Numbered from the stretch's first letter, positions 1 through 8,788 are shown. The stretch: 46,355 nt of DNA from Oscillospiraceae bacterium (GCA_015066465.1 SVOI01000013.1:1-46355), one strand, 5' to 3'. The notes: a model not told the origin generated them from the letters alone. Numbers and translations: made by a program.

Positions 1-918
1 AACAGACTTTCAACTGTTGTTGAAAAAAGCTATGATACAATTATGAGTATCTATGGTGAATCTATAAATGCCGGTGAAATTGTAAGAGAAAATATTCACA
101 CTTTCCTTTATGGTGCTTATGATGTAACTCTCGATTTCAGAAATCTTGTGCCCACAATTATGATGACATTAGGTGTCAGTGCTATTCCTGTTATTTCTTC
201 AGCAATGGCAAAACGCGAGTTTAAGACAGTAGAGAATACAGTAAATACTGTTTTCAGAATGAGTATGTTAATTGCGTTACCTGCAGGTATCGGCTTTTTT
301 GCCCTTGCAGAGCCTATTTTAACAGTGTTCTATCAGGGTAGTGAAAATGAGTCAGGTATTGCAGTAGCGGCGCCTATATTGGCTCTTTACGGACTTATGA
401 TGGGTATTCACACGCTTTCTTCACCACTTACCAACATTTTACAGGCTATTGGCAGAGCAGATGTTCCTGCAAAGGCTCTTGCTATTGGTTGTGGCTTTAA
501 AATTGCGTTTAACTATATTTTAATCGGTATTCCTGAAATAAATATTTTAGGTGCAGTTTTCAGTTCAGGCTGTTTCTATCTTTTCTGTATTTTTTATGAC
601 TATGCTGTGCTTAAAAAAGAAACGGGAATTAAGCTTGATTGGAAAACAGTTTTAATTAAACCTCTTATATCCGCTGTACTTTGTGGTACTGCCGCCTGGG
701 GTACTTACGAGCTTGTCAGCACCTATTTAGTCTTTGGCGATGCCGGAAGCAGATTGAACAGCGGAACACTCGCTTGTGGTATTTCAATAATAATTGCAGT
801 AGTAGTTTATGCAGTTTGTATATTGCTTTCTAAAACAATCGTAAAAGATGATGTTTTAATGCTTCCAAAAGGAGAAAAAATCGCAGAAATACTTGAAAAA
901 TATAAACTTTTAGGGTAA
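1..918 (+). CDS. yabM: Lipid-linked polysaccharide flippase, YabM/SpoVB/MurJ type (5' truncated by window)
   Basis: This is the C-terminal 305 residues of a MOP-superfamily flippase, the membrane proteins that flip lipid-linked cell-wall or spore-cortex precursors. The reading frame is open from the first base, so the N-terminus lies outside the window. It aligns without a length change to residues 293-597 of the complete copy at 24370-26163. Several hydrophobic helices are visible, and the tail is a short charged segment ending KYKLLG. The next gene is mazG, 30 bp downstream, the same pairing as yabM-yabN in Bacillus. The family call is firm; the exact substrate (peptidoglycan lipid II, spore-specific or other) cannot be told from sequence. 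Confidence 0.85.
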   Translation, partial: NRLSTVVEKSYDTIMSIYGESINAGEIVRENIHTFLYGAYDVTLDFRNLVPTIMMTLGVSAIPVISSAMAKREFKTVENTVNTVFRMSMLIALPAGIGFFALAEPILTVFYQGSENESGIAVAAPILALYGLMMGIHTLSSPLTNILQAIGRADVPAKALAIGCGFKIAFNYILIGIPEINILGAVFSSGCFYLFCIFYDYAVLKKETGIKLDWKTVLIKPLISAVLCGTAAWGTYELVSTYLVFGDAGSRLNSGTLACGISIIIAVVVYAVCILLSKTIVKDDVLMLPKGEKIAEILEKYKLLG

Positions 919-948
919 AATGTATTCGTTATATGAGGATGTAAAAAT

Positions 949-1752
949 ATGCTAGTAAATTTTGAATTCAAAGAAAATTATAATTTTAATGACCTTGTTG
1001 AAATTGTGAAAATTCTTCGTTCCCCAGGTGGTTGCCCGTGGGATATGGAGCAAAACCACAAATCAATAAGAGAAGATTTTTTAGAAGAAACTTATGAAGT
1101 GTTAGAAGCTATCGACACAGAGAATAAAGTTCTTTTAGAAGAGGAATTGGGCGATGTTCTTTTGCAGGTTGTGTTCCACGCACAAATCTCAAAAGAAGAT
1201 AGTGACTTTGATATAAATAACGTTACTGACGGAATTTGCAAAAAGCTTATTACTCGTCATCCTCATGTTTTCTCAGATGTTACTGTAAATAGTACTGATG
1301 AGGTTTTAAGCAATTGGGATACTATAAAGCGTCAGACCAAGAGCCAGACAACACAAAGCGTTGCTATGGCGGCAATTCCCAAGACATTCCCGGCACTTAT
1401 GAAAGCACAAAAAGTTCAGAGTAAAGCAAAAAAGGCAGGCTTTGACTGGCCCAGTGCAGACGGTGCATTCAGTAAAGTGCTTGAAGAAACTGAAGAGCTT
1501 AAAGAAGCTTTTAACTCCGGCAATAAAGACAGAATAGAAGATGAGCTTGGTGATTTACTCTTTTCAGCAGTTAATGTTGCTCGTTTTTGTGACTGCAATG
1601 CAGAAAGTGCATTAGAAAAAGCGACACAGAAATTTATGAGAAGATACACCGCAGTTGAGAGGTTAGCAGAAGAAAAAAACATTGATATGAAAACTTCTTC
1701 TATAGAAACACTTGACAAACTTTGGGAATCTGTTAAAATGTTAGAGAGATAA
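949..1752 (+). CDS. mazG: MazG nucleoside triphosphate pyrophosphohydrolase (left-arm copy)
   Basis: This 267-residue protein belongs to the all-alpha NTP pyrophosphatase family that hydrolyses (d)NTPs, including non-canonical ones, to NMP and PPi. The CPWD motif (residues 29-32), EETYE (46-50) and EELGDVL (65-71) form the first metal-binding MazG domain. A second set, EETEEL followed by EDELGDLL, lies near residues 180-205, so it is the tandem-domain form. Its length matches E. coli MazG and lacks the methylase domain of Bacillus YabN. The start has GAGGAT 8 bp upstream. It follows the flippase and precedes hup; a possible hup promoter lies inside its 3' end. The right-arm copy differs mostly at synonymous positions. 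Confidence 0.93.
   Translation: MLVNFEFKENYNFNDLVEIVKILRSPGGCPWDMEQNHKSIREDFLEETYEVLEAIDTENKVLLEEELGDVLLQVVFHAQISKEDSDFDINNVTDGICKKLITRHPHVFSDVTVNSTDEVLSNWDTIKRQTKSQTTQSVAMAAIPKTFPALMKAQKVQSKAKKAGFDWPSADGAFSKVLEETEELKEAFNSGNKDRIEDELGDLLFSAVNVARFCDCNAESALEKATQKFMRRYTAVERLAEEKNIDMKTSSIETLDKLWESVKMLER
1712..1739 (+). promoter_or_regulatory. Possible promoter for hup inside mazG 3' end (left arm)
   Basis: TTGACA, a 16-bp spacer and TAAAAT sit in the last codons of mazG, about 95 bp before the hup start. The identical pair and spacing occur in the right arm. Because the bases also encode protein, conservation alone is not proof of promoter function. Confidence 0.45.
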
Positions 1753-1806
1753 GAAGTCCAAAATGAAGACGGATATTAAGTTTTCGTCTTTTGGTAATAA
1801 AAAAAT

Positions 1807-1821
1807 CAATTATTTTAATTG
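1807..1821 (+). promoter_or_regulatory. Palindrome abutting the hup ribosome binding site (left arm)
   Basis: CAATTATTTTAATTG is an inverted repeat whose last G is the first G of the GGAGGA Shine-Dalgarno of hup. The right arm has CAATTATAATAATTG, also an inverted repeat, at the same place. It could be an operator or an mRNA hairpin that limits ribosome access; this role is inferred. Confidence 0.5.
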
Positions 1822-1833
1822 GAGGATTTAAAA

Positions 1834-2109
1834 ATGAACAAAACAGATTTAGTAAATGCAGTAGCAGCTTCTGCAGAACTCACAAAAAAAGATGCAGCAG
1901 CAGCTGTAGACGCAGTTTTCGGTGCAATCGAAGGCGCTCTCGTTAAAGGTGACAAAGTTCAACTTATCGGCTTTGGTACTTTTGAAGTTCGTGAAAGAGC
2001 AGCTAAAGAAGGCCGTAACCCAAGAACAGGCGAAACAATCAAAATCGCTGCAACAAAGGTTCCTGCATTCAAAGCTGGTAAAGCTCTCAAAGACGCAGTT
2101 AGCAAATAA
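1834..2109 (+). CDS. hup: HU family histone-like DNA-binding protein (left-arm copy)
   Basis: This 91-residue nucleoid protein binds and bends DNA as a dimer. It has the full HU layout: N-terminal [11 protein letters not shown] helix, [12 protein letters not shown] helix, the [22 protein letters not shown] beta-arm region with its conserved RNPRTG tip near residue 64, and the C-terminal helix [14 protein letters not shown]. The ATG start is chosen because GGAGGA lies 7 bp upstream; an in-frame TTG further upstream overlaps that site and is not a plausible start. A strong terminator follows. It differs from the right-arm copy by three substitutions and two single-residue indels. Confidence 0.97.
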   Translation: MNKTDLVNAVAASAELTKKDAAAAVDAVFGAIEGALVKGDKVQLIGFGTFEVRERAAKEGRNPRTGETIKIAATKVPAFKAGKALKDAVSK

Positions 2110-2124
2110 TTTTACTTAATGTAT

Positions 2125-2159
2125 AAAAAGCAGAGAAGTTTTTGACTTCTCTGCTTTTT
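2125..2159 (+). terminator. Rho-independent terminator of hup (left arm)
   Basis: An AAAGCAGAGAAGT stem pairs with ACTTCTCTGCTTT and is followed by a T-run. An equivalent hairpin follows the right-arm hup. Confidence 0.9.
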
Positions 2160-2174
2160 ATTTTGCGTAAATAC

Positions 2175-2203
2175 TTGAATTTTTAATTAAAAATATATAC
2201 AAT
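2175..2203 (+). promoter_or_regulatory. Promoter of the acyltransferase-like gene (left arm)
   Basis: TTGAAT, a 17-bp spacer and TACAAT lie 40 bp before the start codon. The right arm keeps TTGAAA, 17 bp and TACAAT at the same position, with much of the AT-rich spacer unchanged. Confidence 0.7.
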
Positions 2204-2242
2204 ATAAATGTTTTAAAAGTACCTTAAGAAAGAGAAGATGTT

Positions 2243-3166
2243 ATGAAATACTTAAACGAACATTTTAAATTAGTTGAAGAAAAATTAGAGCTTCCCAAAG
2301 AAGCAGTTGAGCTTTTTGAAAGCATTGCATTAAAAATTGAAAAAAGTAAAGGCTTTTCCAAAAGATTCCAGGCTAGTTTAGAAAAATATATGACACCAAA
2401 GGCACACGACTTTGGCGATATGTGTGACGATATGAAAAAATTAGCTATACTTTACAGAGTTAAGGAATATAGCCTGACTTTTGTGTGGCTTATTGTTGCA
2501 AGTGAAAAGATGTTAGAGCTTTACAGAGAAAAGGGTATCAGTGAAGATATTTATTGGGCTACAATAATGGACTTAAAATATAAGTTCAAGGAATGCGTTG
2601 AATGCAAAGAGGTTTATGGTACATTCGTTGGTAGCTGGAACACAGGCTTTTATGAGCTTAACCGTTTCGCTTTAGGTCGCTTCCAGTTTGAATATTCTAC
2701 ATTCGGTGTGGTTGATGAATTCACTACAAGTGCAGGCGTTAAAATTAAAAGAGGCGACAAAACAGTCGGCTTTCACATTCCGTCATCAGGCGTACCGCTT
2801 ACAGATGAAATTCGCCTTGATGCTTACAAAAAGGCTTATGAATTCTTTAAGGACCAGAGAAGAGAAGACGGACTTATGATATTTGAATGTGGCTCATGGC
2901 TTCTTTATGAGGGCAATAAAGAAATTTTACCTGAAAATTCAAATACAGTTAAATTTATAAATGACTTTGAAATTATTAAAAGCGAGACAAAAGATAAATT
3001 TAACGATGCGTGGAGAATTTTTGCAAAGTCCGGTTATAAATCACCAAAGCATTGGTACGATGACACATCAATGCGCCGTGCTTTCAAGCAACATGTATTA
3101 AACGGTGGCAAAACAGGTAGCGGACACGGGGTTATTGTGTTTGATGGAACTAAGATAGTAAGATAG
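2243..3166 (+). CDS. Acyltransferase-like protein of unknown function, possibly NAT_N/GNAT_C type (left-arm copy)
   Basis: This soluble protein of 307 residues has no signal peptide or membrane segment. Residues 141-150 (RFALGRFQFE) and 178-186 (HIPSSGVPL) resemble motifs I associate with Clostridia proteins annotated as acyltransferase domain-containing, which pair an alpha-helical N-terminal domain with a GNAT-like C-terminal domain. That recognition is from memory and tentative. No catalytic residue can be assigned. It has its own promoter, stands alone after hup, and converges on the ABC permease. The right-arm copy is full length and very similar, so both appear to be under selection. 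Confidence 0.55.
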   Translation: MKYLNEHFKLVEEKLELPKEAVELFESIALKIEKSKGFSKRFQASLEKYMTPKAHDFGDMCDDMKKLAILYRVKEYSLTFVWLIVASEKMLELYREKGISEDIYWATIMDLKYKFKECVECKEVYGTFVGSWNTGFYELNRFALGRFQFEYSTFGVVDEFTTSAGVKIKRGDKTVGFHIPSSGVPLTDEIRLDAYKKAYEFFKDQRREDGLMIFECGSWLLYEGNKEILPENSNTVKFINDFEIIKSETKDKFNDAWRIFAKSGYKSPKHWYDDTSMRRAFKQHVLNGGKTGSGHGVIVFDGTKIVR

Positions 3167-3318
3167 AAAACAGGAAGCAGGAAACAGAAAACAGAAAACA
3201 GAAAACAGTTGAAAATAAAACACCTATCATTTTTAGTTGATTACTTGACCAACTTTAAATGATAGGTGAATTTGTTTTTTGCGAAGCTCTGTTTTCTGTT
3301 TCCTGCTTCCTGTTTTCT
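3165..3318. repeat. Inverted heptamer-repeat element, unit (G/A)AAACAG (left arm)
   Basis: The left side carries tandem 7-bp units of the GAAACAG/GAAGCAG/AAAACAG type. The 30-bp segment 3165-3194 is a perfect inverted match to 3289-3318. Between the arms lie a terminator hairpin and a short GCGAAGC motif. The right arm of the window has an element at the same intergenic site with a different heptamer. Confidence 0.85.
3221..3268. terminator. Bidirectional terminator between acyltransferase-like gene and ABC permease (left arm)
   Basis: The 12-bp stem CACCTATCATTT pairs with AAATGATAGGTG. The core TATCATTTTTAGT...AAATGATA is conserved in the right arm at the equivalent place between the same two convergent genes. 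Confidence 0.75.
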
Positions 3319-3322
3319 GAAT

Positions 3323-5821
3323 TTAAAGTTTCACTTTAAATTCAGACGGTAGCTTATTCTCCGGAATAAAGCAAAGGGAAGCGTCGCCTGTTGATGTGAA
3401 GAATGTTACAAAATAGCCACTATCTGTTGAATCCTGCTCGTAAGCAGTGTAGGCATATCTTAAAAGCTTTTCTATGTCCTTGCTATTGTTAGTAACGAAG
3501 CCATCAAATTTTGTGTCGATTGTTGTGTTGTAACGACTCCAATCATCTTGAACAGGGTTGCCGTATTCATCAACATTTGTGTAGCCTTTTGCAGTATATG
3601 TTGATATAAAATATCGTGAGAAAAAATGTTGTATATTACCAAAACCAGATGCAAAAGAGCCTTCGTAGGCAACAGATGATGGAATGATTTTAGCCGAAAC
3701 AAAATCTGGTGTTTTAATAAGGTCATCATAAAGCTTTAAATTCTTTAACGCCTTGATTGTTTCTGTCATATCAGGTGTAATTGTAAAGAACGGGTATGGG
3801 TTATAGTAGCTTGAAATATAAAAATCCGCCTTGTCAGAAGAAAAATCATTCATAATGATTTCTGTCTTTGTGTTTTTAGTTGATTGCTCCTTTTCGGTTG
3901 CTACATCGTCAGAATTTCCTCCGCCGTTTGCAGTGTCGATAATATCCCAATAAACAGAGTCGTAATTACCCTCAAATCGTATAAACGCAACAGGTGATGA
4001 GTCCGGGTAGTATTTATCAGTTACAGAACGATTCATTAAATCGTTATAAAGTGCGGTTAAGAGCTTTTCTCTGTCTTTGTCAGAGAAAGAAATGTGAGCA
4101 TAAGAGTCAAGGTATTTTGAATAAATATTTACAGTTGAAGATGAATCTCTTAAAGAGAACTGCGCAGTTGCAAGGGTTTGCTCACTGTTAGAAAGATAAA
4201 CAGCATTTTTAGGGTCAGGGAATTTAATTGTCCCCTTGAAAAGCTCGTGGAGTGAATTTTTGAAATATTGGCTTTCTTCAAGATAAAGCAAAGCTCTGTA
4301 AGCTGCTGGGGTGGAGGTGCTGAAGTTACGCTTAAATGTAGAGCCGTCTTTTAAGGTGTAAGAAAATTGAATAGCATTTTCGAGCGTTCTTTCATTTTCA
4401 TCTGAATTTGCAATTAACTCGTGTGCTTTAAGGGCTGCTTTTATATCTTCTTCAGAAGTCATTTCGCCTGTGAGAACACCGGGATTGTTTGTGAAGAATA
4501 AATTGTGGTCTGTTATAAAGTGTGAATCCTCACCAAATAAACCATATTGTGAGGTTTCACCTACAATAGAAACAGAAACACTTTTAATTTTTTCGAAATC
4601 TGGAAGCTTTTGAGAGTAACCGAAAAAGCCCGTGTTCATAGAAACTGCAAAAAGACTCACCGCAACAAGACCAATAGGTAATTTGTAAAGTCCTCTTACA
4701 AATTTCTTCAAATCTCTTAAAACTGCAAGTTCGAGACCTAAATGGATAATTGCAAAGGCAATTAAGCCTATTACAATACCCATAATAAACTCTTCTGCAA
4801 CATAAATCGCAAAAGCGAAAACAAAGAAGCCTGCAAGGAATGAAACGAATGTATTTAAAATTCTGTTTGTGCCTATAAAGCCTGCAATTTCTGCTTTGCG
4901 TCTGTTAAAGAGTTTAACCCCGATAAACCCAATAACAGCAGTTAAAATAATCCATAAAATAACATTTGTAAAGGATGGTTTTTCAATTATCTGTTGTACT
5001 GCTGAATCTGTTGATTTTTCAATTATTGCAAATTTTAAAAGCTCTGTTTTTGCGAAAAATACAGGACTTGTAAATTCAAATTGCTCTGAAAGAGTTGCAA
5101 CATAAGAGTTATCCCAGCTGTTGTTGTTAGCAGGTGTAAAGTTAAAGCCGTAAGGGTTACCGTAAAGGCAGTTAGACATAATAGTCTGAATACCATAAAG
5201 AATTATATCCGGTAAAAAGAGGATAATTCCTGAAAAAATACCAGCCTCAAAAATTGTACCAACGCACGAGAAAACGGTTGCAGTTATTGTGAATGCAGAA
5301 AGTGATACAACTAAAAATGAGAACAAATAAAGGAAAAAAGTTTTAAAAACAATACCTGAAAAGCCGAGTGTTGCAAGGTTCATTATAAGTAAAATGAATA
5401 AAGGCAAGAAAATTGATGTAACTAAAAGAGAAGCACCGGAAATATATTTGCCCAAAAAGAGCTTTGTTCGTGTTATACCAAGGCTGTAAAAAACATTAAC
5501 CTGCTTTTTAGAGGTGATAAAATTGAATGTGCAGATTGCCATTGCAAGACCGCAAAGAGCAACTAAGACAAGGCAGGGCATAAGCATATATTCGTCTGAG
5601 AAGAAATATGAAATATAATTCTGCTTTGCAGAAACATAACCTGAGATTTCGCCTGTGGCGTTATAAATAGGCTGTTTGTTTAAAAGCTCAGCTCCCGAAT
5701 AAAGAAGCATAAAAAAGCTTAACAAGCCTAAATTGGCGATTGCAGGTAAAAGCGGAAGTCCTTTAAGACCTGACTTTAAGGTGTATGTAAAAGCATTAGT
5801 TGAGGATTGATTTGTAGTCAT
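3323..5821 (-). CDS. ABC transporter permease with large extracytoplasmic domain (left-arm copy)
   Basis: This 832-residue membrane protein pairs with the ATPase encoded just upstream. An N-terminal helix near residues 28-45 is followed by several helices up to about residue 400. These include the FNFITSKKQVNVFYSLG(I) type cytoplasmic loop seen in ABC-2/FtsX-like permeases. The remaining roughly 430 residues are hydrophilic and probably extracytoplasmic. Such architecture fits an antimicrobial-peptide, lipid or sensory transporter, but the substrate is unknown. It overlaps the ATPase gene by 26 bp, so the two are translationally coupled; AGGAG lies before the ATG. The right-arm homologue has 827 residues and diverges most in the hydrophilic domain. 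Confidence 0.8.
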   Translation of the reverse strand: MTTNQSSTNAFTYTLKSGLKGLPLLPAIANLGLLSFFMLLYSGAELLNKQPIYNATGEISGYVSAKQNYISYFFSDEYMLMPCLVLVALCGLAMAICTFNFITSKKQVNVFYSLGITRTKLFLGKYISGASLLVTSIFLPLFILLIMNLATLGFSGIVFKTFFLYLFSFLVVSLSAFTITATVFSCVGTIFEAGIFSGIILFLPDIILYGIQTIMSNCLYGNPYGFNFTPANNNSWDNSYVATLSEQFEFTSPVFFAKTELLKFAIIEKSTDSAVQQIIEKPSFTNVILWIILTAVIGFIGVKLFNRRKAEIAGFIGTNRILNTFVSFLAGFFVFAFAIYVAEEFIMGIVIGLIAFAIIHLGLELAVLRDLKKFVRGLYKLPIGLVAVSLFAVSMNTGFFGYSQKLPDFEKIKSVSVSIVGETSQYGLFGEDSHFITDHNLFFTNNPGVLTGEMTSEEDIKAALKAHELIANSDENERTLENAIQFSYTLKDGSTFKRNFSTSTPAAYRALLYLEESQYFKNSLHELFKGTIKFPDPKNAVYLSNSEQTLATAQFSLRDSSSTVNIYSKYLDSYAHISFSDKDREKLLTALYNDLMNRSVTDKYYPDSSPVAFIRFEGNYDSVYWDIIDTANGGGNSDDVATEKEQSTKNTKTEIIMNDFSSDKADFYISSYYNPYPFFTITPDMTETIKALKNLKLYDDLIKTPDFVSAKIIPSSVAYEGSFASGFGNIQHFFSRYFISTYTAKGYTNVDEYGNPVQDDWSRYNTTIDTKFDGFVTNNSKDIEKLLRYAYTAYEQDSTDSGYFVTFFTSTGDASLCFIPENKLPSEFKVKL

Positions 5822-6695
5822 AGTCTTCTCCTTTCATCTCCTGCATAAATATCTCTTCAAGAGAAAGATTGATTTTTTCTGTAACGGCAGGCTTTAATTT
5901 TTTGATTTGTTTTTCGACCTCTTCGGTATTTCCGCTTACTGTAAAGAGTGCTAATTGACCGTCTTTAATAAGGCTTTCACAAGGAATATCTTTAAATTCC
6001 TCGAGAGTGAATTCTCTTGCGAATGCAAGACGGAACTTAGTCTTGCCGTAAGAAAGGTCAGAAACTGCGCCTGTAACAGAAATCTTTTTGCCGTTTATAA
6101 TTCCAATATGGTCGCAAAGATTTTCTAATTCCTGTAGGTTGTGTGAAGAAATAATAACTGACATATTATTTTCTTTAATTGCTTCTTTTAAAAGACCTTT
6201 CATAAATATTCTTTTTTGCGGGTCAATTCCGTCAAAGCTTTCGTCAAGAAGTAACAATTTAGGGTGAGTAGAAAGGGCTAAAACCATTTCTGCCTGTCTT
6301 TGCATACCTTTAGAAAAGCCGTTAATTCGCTTTGTAGGGTCTAACCCAAAGGCTTCGGTTAATTTATTAAAGGTATCATAATTAAATCTTTTATAATATC
6401 CGTTATAAAAGTCAGCCATTTTCTTCATTGTGGAGTAAGCACCAAAATAAAGGTCATCAGGCATAAAGAATATTTCTTCTTTTTTTATTTCGTTGTCAAA
6501 AATATTTTTGCCGTCAAAAAGCACTTCGCCATTTTCCGGCTTGTAAATACCCGAAATGTTTTTTAAAAGAGTTGTTTTACCGGCACCGTTGTAACCAACA
6601 AGACCATAAACGCTTCCGTCCTCGACAGTGAGCGAAATGTCCTGAAGTGCTGTAAAGTCTCCGAATTTTTTAGTTAATGATTTTACTTCGAGCAT
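5796..6695 (-). CDS. ABC transporter ATP-binding protein (left-arm copy)
   Basis: This 299-residue ATPase powers the adjacent permease. Walker A GYNGAGKTT is at 34-42, the signature segment NGFSKGMQRQ at 125-134, Walker B LLLLDE at 147-152, and the switch histidine in SSHNL at 185. It resembles the YtrB/BcrA-like group. The start is set at the ATG that matches the right-arm copy and follows AGGTGA; an upstream in-frame GTG overlaps that site. Transcription starts from a promoter shared back-to-back with the phosphoesterase promoter. Confidence 0.93.
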   Translation of the reverse strand: MLEVKSLTKKFGDFTALQDISLTVEDGSVYGLVGYNGAGKTTLLKNISGIYKPENGEVLFDGKNIFDNEIKKEEIFFMPDDLYFGAYSTMKKMADFYNGYYKRFNYDTFNKLTEAFGLDPTKRINGFSKGMQRQAEMVLALSTHPKLLLLDESFDGIDPQKRIFMKGLLKEAIKENNMSVIISSHNLQELENLCDHIGIINGKKISVTGAVSDLSYGKTKFRLAFAREFTLEEFKDIPCESLIKDGQLALFTVSGNTEEVEKQIKKLKPAVTEKINLSLEEIFMQEMKGEDYDYKSILN

Positions 6696-6730
6696 CCTTG
6701 TCACCTGACTTTCTTATTTGTTTTTTATTT

Positions 6731-6732
6731 TA
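6731..6732. other. Empty target site corresponding to the right-arm MITE
   Basis: This TA dinucleotide is where the left arm aligns across the MITE inserted at 18125-18398. The left-arm flanks (TATTTTAAATTG) match the right-arm flanks once the element and one TA are removed. Confidence 0.7.
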
Positions 6733-6825
6733 AATTGAAAATTAAAATTTGTCTATATATAATAAGATGTTTCTTTGCTACATTTTGTTGCATTTTAAAA
6801 ATAACTTTCGTCGTGTCATATTTCA

Positions 6826-6854
6826 ATTTTACAATTATTGCAGTATGCAGTCAA
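6826..6854 (-). promoter_or_regulatory. Promoter of the ABC operon (left arm)
   Basis: On the minus strand TTGACT, a 17-bp spacer and TAAAAT are present. The right arm has TTGCAA, 17 bp and TAAAAT. The leader before the ATPase start is about 125 nt. Confidence 0.75.
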
Positions 6855-6924
6855 TACGATTTACTGTTTCTTAACAAATCTTAATATTTTCGTAATAATG
6901 AAACGGGAAAAATTCGAGAACTAA

Positions 6925-6953
6925 TTGACAATAACAGGTAATTTTGTTATATT
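6925..6953 (+). promoter_or_regulatory. Promoter of the secreted metallophosphoesterase (left arm)
   Basis: TTGACA, a 17-bp spacer and TATATT. Both hexamers and the spacing are identical in the right arm. The interval from the ATPase start to the phosphoesterase start (about 320 bp) holds only these two divergent promoters and AT-rich DNA. Confidence 0.85.
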
Positions 6954-7014
6954 AAAATTGTATATTTTCAAATAGCGTATAAGGTTTCGCTTAATTTAAA
7001 AAAGGTGGTATATG

Positions 7015-8733
7015 ATGAAGAAGATATTAGCTGTTATACTTGTCTTGACATTCGCTGTTACAATGTTTGTTGTACCGGCAAATGCGGCGTGGTCTGTTGT
7101 TGATACTACTTTTGCAGTATCAGCCGATTTACATTACGAATTTCAGGAAGAAGAGCTTGAATGGTTCTCAGAGGACCCTATTTTCGGTTACGCAAACCGC
7201 AGAGCCGCTATGGAAAACGAAAGCAGATATATCATTGATGAATTTTTAAATCAATGTGCTGAGAATGATAAAATAGAATTCATTTTAATTCCGGGCGACA
7301 TTTCTAATGAGGGCAGAGCATTCAAGGAGCAACATTTGCAGGTAGCAGAAAAATTCAAAAAATTTGAAGAAGAAACCGGAAAGCAGATTTATGTTATAAA
7401 TGGTAACCACGATGCCGGAAATGCTACTAAAGAAGGCGAAACAGGTCTTTCTGATTTCAGAGAAATTTATTATGAGTTTGGTTTTAATGAAGCACTCAGC
7501 ACAATGGATGGCAATTTATCTTATACAGCAGAACTTAATGAAAAATATCGTCTTATTGCAGCAGATAGCTGTGATATTAACCGTTCAACAGGCGACGGTA
7601 TGACATCTGACAGAGTTGAGTGGGTTACAGAACAAGCAAAGCTTGCAATCAAAGAGGGTAAATACCCGATTTTAATGATGCACCATAATCTTCTTGATCA
7701 TATGCCTGTTCAAAGCCTTTTAAGTAAAGATTTTATTATCAGAAATCACCTTTCAACTGCAGAAAAATTTGCAAATGCAGGCATCAAGGTAGTGTTCACA
7801 GGTCACGAGCATTGCAGTGACGCCAACACATATACAAGCACAAAGGGTAATCAGATTACTGACTTTGCTACAACCTCACTTACAATGTATCCGTTACAAT
7901 ACAGAATTATGGAAATGTCTGATGAAACAATTACCTATGAAGCTGCAACAATTGAAAAAATTGATGCAGAAAATTTAAAAGATGATGTAATCGGTTACAC
8001 AGACGCTCATATTGCTGAAATGAACAAGGGTATGAACGATTATGCTAAAAAGTTCTTAAAGAACGGTATTGAGTGGCGTCTTGAAAGAGGCTTCCAGGAT
8101 GAGCAATTGGGCATTGACAAGGGCGCATTTTACTATGACCTTGTAAGGAAAGCTGTTGATGCTTTAAATGATATTCTTAACACCCCTCTTTATGGTGAGG
8201 GTGGCGTTCAGGAAATGGCACTCCAGAAAGGAATTATTATTCCGGATAGTGATTATGTTGATGGTTGGGATGTAGCAACAGAGCTTGTTGCTGCACACTA
8301 TTCAGGTGAAGAAAATTATCCGTTAATGGAAACTGATGTAACAATCCTTTTAAGAACAATGTGCCTTATTTTAGACACTGAGCTTTCAATGCTCACAGAA
8401 GAAGAACTTATGGTGGCGGCAACTGCCATAACTGCACTTTACGGCTCAACACCACCTGATGAGTTAGCAGAAAAATTAGAGCTTGATTTAGGCTATTCTC
8501 ACGGTGCACAAAGCTTCTTGTTAGCACTTGCCTCACCACTTCTTGACAGCTTTGCAAATGACGACGATGTTCCCGATAACAACGGCTCAATTAAAGGTTA
8601 CGGAAGAACAGGTGCTGCAGATGGTTTTATAAATATCGCAGGCGAGATTGAATTTTCATTTGCAAAATTGATTGAAAGATTAAAAACAATATTAACTTAT
8701 ATATTTAAAGGTTTAGAGTATATTAAAGGCTAA
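7015..8733 (+). CDS. Secreted calcineurin-like metallophosphoesterase (left-arm copy)
   Basis: This 572-residue protein has a signal peptide (MKK plus a hydrophobic stretch to about residue 20, cleavage after ANA at 24). The metallophosphoesterase motifs follow in order: DLH (38-40), GD (93-94), GNHD (129-132), MHHN (221-224) and GHEH (262-265), giving the full dinuclear metal site. The C-terminal 290 residues form an uncharacterised helical domain ending in a hydrophobic segment that could anchor it. It likely hydrolyses phosphoesters outside the membrane; substrate unknown. The second of two adjacent ATG codons is preferred because it aligns with the right-arm start. A terminator follows directly. 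Confidence 0.9.
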   Translation: MKKILAVILVLTFAVTMFVVPANAAWSVVDTTFAVSADLHYEFQEEELEWFSEDPIFGYANRRAAMENESRYIIDEFLNQCAENDKIEFILIPGDISNEGRAFKEQHLQVAEKFKKFEEETGKQIYVINGNHDAGNATKEGETGLSDFREIYYEFGFNEALSTMDGNLSYTAELNEKYRLIAADSCDINRSTGDGMTSDRVEWVTEQAKLAIKEGKYPILMMHHNLLDHMPVQSLLSKDFIIRNHLSTAEKFANAGIKVVFTGHEHCSDANTYTSTKGNQITDFATTSLTMYPLQYRIMEMSDETITYEAATIEKIDAENLKDDVIGYTDAHIAEMNKGMNDYAKKFLKNGIEWRLERGFQDEQLGIDKGAFYYDLVRKAVDALNDILNTPLYGEGGVQEMALQKGIIIPDSDYVDGWDVATELVAAHYSGEENYPLMETDVTILLRTMCLILDTELSMLTEEELMVAATAITALYGSTPPDELAEKLELDLGYSHGAQSFLLALASPLLDSFANDDDVPDNNGSIKGYGRTGAADGFINIAGEIEFSFAKLIERLKTILTYIFKGLEYIKG

Positions 8734-8741
8734 TGGAAGAT

Positions 8742-8783
8742 AAAAAACGGGCAATTCTCAAAGTTGAGAGTTGTCCGTTTTTT
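8742..8783 (+). terminator. Terminator of the left-arm phosphoesterase
   Basis: AACGGGCAATTCTCA pairs with TGAGAGTTGTCCGTT and is followed by a T-run. A closely similar hairpin at 15079-15114 ends the right arm, so this is the last element shared by both arms. Confidence 0.9.
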
Positions 8784-8788
8784 GAAAT

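Larger units (their letters stand above)
1..8783 (+). repeat. Left arm of a large imperfect inverted duplication
   Basis: Seven genes here recur in opposite orientation at 15079-25287: yabM, mazG, hup, acyltransferase-like, permease, ATPase and phosphoesterase. Gene order, the 26-bp permease/ATPase overlap, promoters and terminators are preserved. The arm starts at the window edge, so its true outer limit is unknown. Confidence 0.9.
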
